A stretch of 64,000 nt of DNA. Source: Chamaecyparis obtusa. Taxonomy: Eukaryota; Streptophyta; Pinopsida; Cupressales; Cupressaceae. Below are positions 59,116 through 64,000 of the stretch, piece by piece. A program made the translations under genes and the position numbers. Position 1 is the first letter of the stretch, and each line of letters starts with the position of its first letter. The notes beneath the pieces are model-generated. The model was not told where the DNA came from. It did not search any database and saw only the letters and a list, made by a program, of their open reading frames with translations. The stretch spans positions 1 to 64,000 of the forward strand of contig BSBK01006353.1 of the NCBI GenBank assembly GCA_027943335.1. The letters run 5' to 3'.

Positions 59116-60683
59116 TTTAAAGCAATATCGAATATCTATAATCGATATACATCTACATTAAACATCTGCATTATCTATCACGATGAGGAATGAAGAAGTG
59201 ATACAACAATCACTAGTCATTACACATCGATACCATGAGAGGATGATTAATGAACCAAATACTATGAAGTCAAGATCAACATGATATGAATAAGGGATAG
59301 GTCGCTATGTGTTTCAGAAGATGTATTGATAAGCAAGAAGGATAACCATTCATATATTATAAATAATCATTAATTGCACAAGTTTAGACAATGACATATC
59401 CGATAAAGCAATATCAAACATGAAGACCCGCTAGCAAATATGCACCATCACTTCCTATGTTATCATGACAATAACATAAACTAGATTGAATTCTACTATC
59501 TATATCAATAGACACCACATAGGAGGATATCGACTAAAGGATTGAAAGATTATCGATTGTCTGAGATAAACCACATCTTGTAGAACACAAAAGCATCAGT
59601 GATTATATCAAAAGCTATTGATGAATGAGGCATCAGTCATGGATAATAAGTACAATGTATCCTTAAGTATTAACAGGAATGGAAGTCAATTTGAAGATCA
59701 AACTCCATTACCAGCAATCAACCAATAAATGGACAATTATCAGAAAATGATATCGACTTATATCAGAGTAGAAAGATTGGATATCATCATAACAATATGG
59801 GATAAGGCAAGAGTTAATATCGATTGACTAAATACTAATGATAGTTAGACCAAACTAATACAAACACAATGGATGTTAACTACTGGTTGCACTACCAATT
59901 AGGGAAGATTACCTTCATAAAAAGATTTGATATTGAGTCAATCTGGGAGTTATCTATGATCAGAAAATAATGAAATAATATTATGTGAACTGTCGGATTA
60001 TGGAAAGGTGTGATTAACAAAGGGACATGGAGGAAGAAACAAGACACGTCTCATTCATAGCATCTCTTCATTTGTTAAAGACAATATAAGAATGCATTCT
60101 CGTCAGTCACTCAAGGCATCATTAGAACTTTATTTACTTATCCATATTTGGATATACTCAATAGAGCATCTGCCTTTGGCAGTTTGGTTTCAAGTTTATA
60201 CTTGCAGATCAGAGACAACACCATGATTGCACAAATAGAAAGGATAGTCAAAAACAGCATCAATATTTGAAGTTGCAAGCATATAATTCAGAATCTGAAA
60301 TAGCAACATATCACTCATAGCGATATTACACATTTGCATAATTACATCATCATATCAGACACAGCAAATACATTGCTGTAAGCAATACTTATTGATTGTA
60401 TATCGATATTGTTTATATCAGACATACCATCATTATACTATCACTATAAGTGATAGGAAACATCATATTCATAGCATATTTCATATCATTATATCCGACA
60501 GTGCTATTAAACATATTGGTATCAATATCATCTTGCACACATATTGTGATTGAATCTGAAATAGCGGTTGATATCTTAAGTAACCTCCATTACTTAGTTT
60601 AATTGTAAGTATCTGATAGAGTAAGTCTGAGAAGTGGAGTAATTGTTCCTGTTTTCCAAGTTAGCCAAAAAGGGGACATTACA
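58655..60683. mobile_element. 2.0-kb solo LTR inserted in the array
   Basis: Starts TGTCATG and ends GGACATTACA (complement TGTAATGTCC), so the ends are imperfect inverted repeats of TG...CA type. The 5-bp target duplication gacaa is at 58650-58654 and 60684-60688, and array sequence is continuous across it. The sequence is very AT-rich in the first 500 bases, including an (AAT)n run near 59090-59115, with no coding content. No internal retrotransposon sequence is present. Probably Gypsy or Copia of unknown family. Confidence 0.8.
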
Positions 60684-61632
60684 GACAATCACTGTGAGAT
60701 GTCCTCATGTGTGACTGTCCTTGTCACAAATGAGGACATCTCACAATGACTGTCCCTTGTGTAATTCAAGCGGCAATTACACAAGGGACAGTCACTGTGA
60801 GATGTCCTCATTTGTGACTGTCCTTACAGTGAGTGTACATTATCATGTTGTCTTTAGAGTGACTGTCCTCATTTGTTGAAGAAGAAAAGCATTAATGTGG
60901 TTCAATAGCAATACATTCAAGTGACAATTACACAAGGGACAATCACTGTGAGATGTCCTCATGTGTGACTATCCTTGTCACAAATGAGGACATCTCACAA
61001 TGACTGTCCCTTATGTAATTCAAGCGGAAATTACACAAGGGACAGTCACTGTGAGATGTCCTCATTTGTGACTGTCCTTACAGTGAGTGTACATTATCAT
61101 GTTGTCTTTAGAGTGACTGTCCTCATTTGTTGAAGAAGAAAAGCATTAATGTGGTTCAATAGCAATACATTCAAGTGGCAATTACACAAGGGACAATCAC
61201 TGTGAGATGTCCTCATGTGTGACTGTCCTTGTCACAAATGAGGACATCTCACAATGATTGTCCCTTGTGTAATTCAAGCAGCAATTACACAAGGGACAGT
61301 CACTGTGAGATGTCCTCATTTGTGACTATCCTTACAGTGAGTGTACATTATCATGTTGTCTTTAGAGTGACTGTCCTCATTTGTTGAAGAAGAAAAGCAT
61401 TAATGTGGTTCAATAGCAATACATTCAAGTGGCAATTACACAAGGGACAGTCACTGTGAGATGTCCTCATTTGTGACTGTCCTTACAGTGAGTGTACATT
61501 ATCATGTTGTCTTTAGAGTGACTGTCCTCATTTGTTGAAGAAAAAAAGCATTAATGTGGTTCAATAGCAATACATTCAAGTGGAAATTACACAAGGGATA
61601 ATCGATCACTGTGAGATGTCCTCATGTGTGAC
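60684..61632 (-). repeat. Inverted palindromic repeat array, part 2
   Basis: It holds at least three tandem copies of a ~240-bp higher-order unit: tcactgtgagatgtcctcat, then ttgtctttagagtgactgtc, then gaagaagaaaagcattaatg. Continuous with part 1 before the solo LTR entered. Confidence 0.9.
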
Positions 61633-63110
61633 CTTTGTGAAGGCAAGTGCCAATTTGTACCCAAGTTACCAATATTGTGGCAAAAGTGGGAATGAAGCAT
61701 TTAGGGGTCAAATTGGGCAAAGAAGTGTAGAAGTGGCCTATGTGAGGTCTAAATAGCCTAACTAAGTCATGGTTAGGGTCTTATGGTGTTTGAACAATAA
61801 GTTTTGAACCAAAATCCCAAAGGTTGTAACAAGTTGTCAATGTTGTCATTCACAACATTGACAACATTTGTGCAAGGGAGCATTTTCGAGTAAGATGGTT
61901 ATGTAACTATATGAAACCATTGAATTAGGCATCAGATCAACTATAAGAGGCCTCCATCGATCTATGCAAAAGGTTGGGGGGAAAAACATTTGGAATTAAG
62001 AAGATTTGTAGAGTAACACGGTTTTAGTGAATTCTTGAGTTTTTTTGTTTCTTTGTTTTCAGTTGATTAATGGATTAGATAGCTCGCAGTGTCTATTGGA
62101 AAAGTTAGTACAAGTTGTTTTTTTTATTCTGTGTTGTGTTTTTTTTGAGTTTTGAAGCATTCCAACTAGTTTGTTAATTCTTTTGTTAAGTACCCTATCA
62201 TTGGTTTGAACCAGGCAGGTTGAACAAATGGAGTCTTAGCTCATCATTCCATTGTCAATTTTGTACGGGCTCTTGGAATGGGTGAGGAGACTCCATGTAC
62301 TGTATGTTTGGAAGGAGGGGCCCTGGGAAGCTCATTTTCTATGTTTGCAATGATGTCCTAGGTGAGTCAGTTGAGCACAGTTAGGGATGACAAATCATTA
62401 CAAGAAGATTACAACAAGTTGAATGCATTGGTTGCTTCAACTAAAATCTCATGGAGAGGTAGACACACATCTAAAGAAGCCCCAAGTCAAATTAGAAGAT
62501 TGGGTGAGTTTCTTTGGCTGCTAAGAAAATAAACTCTTAGTCAGACTGTCCAAGTTGTGTCAAAATACTTGTTTTTAGGCATGGCTGTAGCAGTTGGTGT
62601 ACAAAAAATATAGGAGGAGAAGACCTTAGATATCTTGGAGTTCTCAATAAAGGGCATCTGAATCCTAAGCCCTTTAGGTGGCTTAATATAAACAAAAAGG
62701 CTTGACAAAGGCCTAATTGCTAGCAGCCTATTTTTGGGTGCAATTGGCATGGTTTGATGAACCGGATTGAAGTACTGATGAAAAGTATAGGTGAAGGAGT
62801 AATATTGAAACCAATAGAGGTCCTAGTGGCCAGCCTCTCCATGGAGTAAAGTTCTAGTTGAATGTGTTTCAATTTGTGAAGACAAGACTAGGAGTGTCCT
62901 AGTAGCTAGATTGGTATTGAGCAGAGTTCGTTGTATTTCTTGTTGGTGTGCACTAGTTGAAGGAGTGGGATCTTGGGTAGAGATACCTAAAGAGTGTAGG
63001 GATAGTTAAGTACCCTATCAAGTCAAAACATTGGCCTAAAGAGACCCTAGTGAAGGATAGGGAGTGAGCAAGACAAAGTGTTACATCAATTAACAAGATC
63101 ATTTTTTGGT
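61633..63110. other. 1.5-kb insertion in the array, unidentified
   Basis: Array sequence stops after 'catgtgtgac' at 61632 and restarts near 63111. The insert begins around TGTGAAGGCAAGTGCC, an LTR-like start, but I found no matching end, target duplication or coding frame longer than about 70 codons. It may be a retroelement fragment. Confidence 0.4.
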
Positions 63111-64000
63111 AATTGTGTACATTATCATGTTGTCTTTACAGTGACTATCCTCATTTGTTGAAGAAGAAAAGCATTAATGTGGTTCAATAGCAATACATTC
63201 AAGTGGAAATTACACAAGGGAATATCACTATGAGATGTCCTAAGTGTGACTGTCCTTGTCACAAATGAGGACATCTCACAGTGACTGTCCCTTGTGTAAT
63301 TGCCACTTGAATGAGGACAGTCACTGTAAAGACAACATGATAATGTACACAAGTACCGTGAAGGTAGTCGCAAGTTAGGGCTGTTTCATTGCATACCCGA
63401 AACAATGAAGACATTACAGTCCACAAAACGTTTGTGCTTGAAAGATGAACAAATAAAATTAAACTTCTAAATAACCAAAGCCGCTAACAATAAATTCAAC
63501 ACAGATATGTCCTCATTTCTGGGTATTTTAGCTCTCTAACAGCTGAATACCAGATTACATAATAATGACAAAAGAAAAATAAACCCAACGTACTCAGAAA
63601 TTGTAGCTGTGATTTCGCGGAGGGAATCTCTCTCGGCGCTGTTGAAAACACAAATGACAACGTTCTTGTTTTTTTTGCCCTTAAATCCCGATGTGATTTC
63701 GCGGAGGGTTACGGTGCTGTTGAAAACACAAATGACAACGTTCCTTTTTTTTTTTGCCCTTATATCCCGACAACATCGCAATTGCAAGTTAGGGCTGTTT
63801 CACTGCATACCCGAAACAATGAAGACGTTACGGTCCACAAAACGTTTGTGCTTGAAAGATGAACAAATAAAATTAAACTTCTAAATAACCAAAGCCGCTA
63901 ACAATAAATTCAACATAGATATGTCCTCATTTCTGGGTATTTTAGCTCTCTAACAGCTGAATACCAGATTACATAATAATGACAAAAGAAAAATAAACCC
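63111..64000 (-). repeat. Inverted array, part 3, with two module C copies
   Basis: P palindromes at 63111-63351, then module C in reverse at 63352-63664, a tandem expansion of its edge at 63610-63760, and a second reverse C copy from about 63783 to the end of the window, where it continues out of view. Confidence 0.9.

Noticed and set aside
61633..63110. A two-LTR element based on the repeated string taagtaccctatca (62190 and 63005)
   Set aside because: The sequences before the two copies do not align, so the short match is probably chance.

Overview
This is a eukaryotic, almost certainly land-plant nuclear window. It has plant-type LINE and Copia remnants, a plant CACTA (En/Spm) transposon, a plant 2-oxoglutarate dioxygenase exon and GT-AG introns. 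The deep layering of old repeats, the solo LTRs of 2 and 5 kb and the very low gene density suggest a large seed-plant genome, perhaps a conifer. That last step is inference; the species cannot be read from the sequence.

Layout. 1-7122: a ~440-bp tandem repeat broken by two solo-LTR-like insertions (102-1010 and 1975-7082), each with TG...CA ends and a perfect 5-bp target duplication. 7123-13869: a (TA)n microsatellite, then two ~1.7-kb direct copies (7915-9660 and 12102-13869) of the 5' flank of the one host gene, separated by the 3' half of a Copia-like element. 13870-16515: a single-exon LRRC40-like leucine-rich-repeat gene of 881 residues, whose central linker has expanded into about ten ~26-residue repeats. 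16516-19269: AT-rich intergenic DNA with a 312-bp tandem duplication.

19270-37917: a decayed Helentron-type rolling-circle transposon. In order it has a captured antisense dioxygenase exon, two OTU-like modules, an HUH Rep, a PIF1-like helicase and an AP-type endonuclease. A LINE (22304-28248, 16-bp target duplication) splits its N-terminal coding region. A 3.5-kb second copy of the element's own 5' region (32436-35952), circularly permuted and inverted, splits Rep from helicase.

38361-64000: a CACTA terminus fragment, then arrays of palindromic repeats in forward orientation (38692-42386, 44570-45925) and in inverted orientation (57092-63351). Between them lies a CACTA transposon with two minus-strand genes. 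The first is a ten-exon transposase whose exon phases all agree and which is open for 1125 codons. The second is a multi-exon protein joining a SET domain to a Transposase_24-like region and a basic tail; it is open apart from one TAG in the SET domain and one intron junction I could not phase. Fragments of host genes (a TSO1/CXC-like exon and several unrecognised pieces) and a 2.0-kb solo LTR sit inside or beside the arrays.

Only the LRR gene looks like a normal host gene. The CACTA transposase and its SET-domain partner are the best candidates for currently or recently functional transposon genes. The Helentron domain order and the SET-CACTA fusion are the most unusual content.
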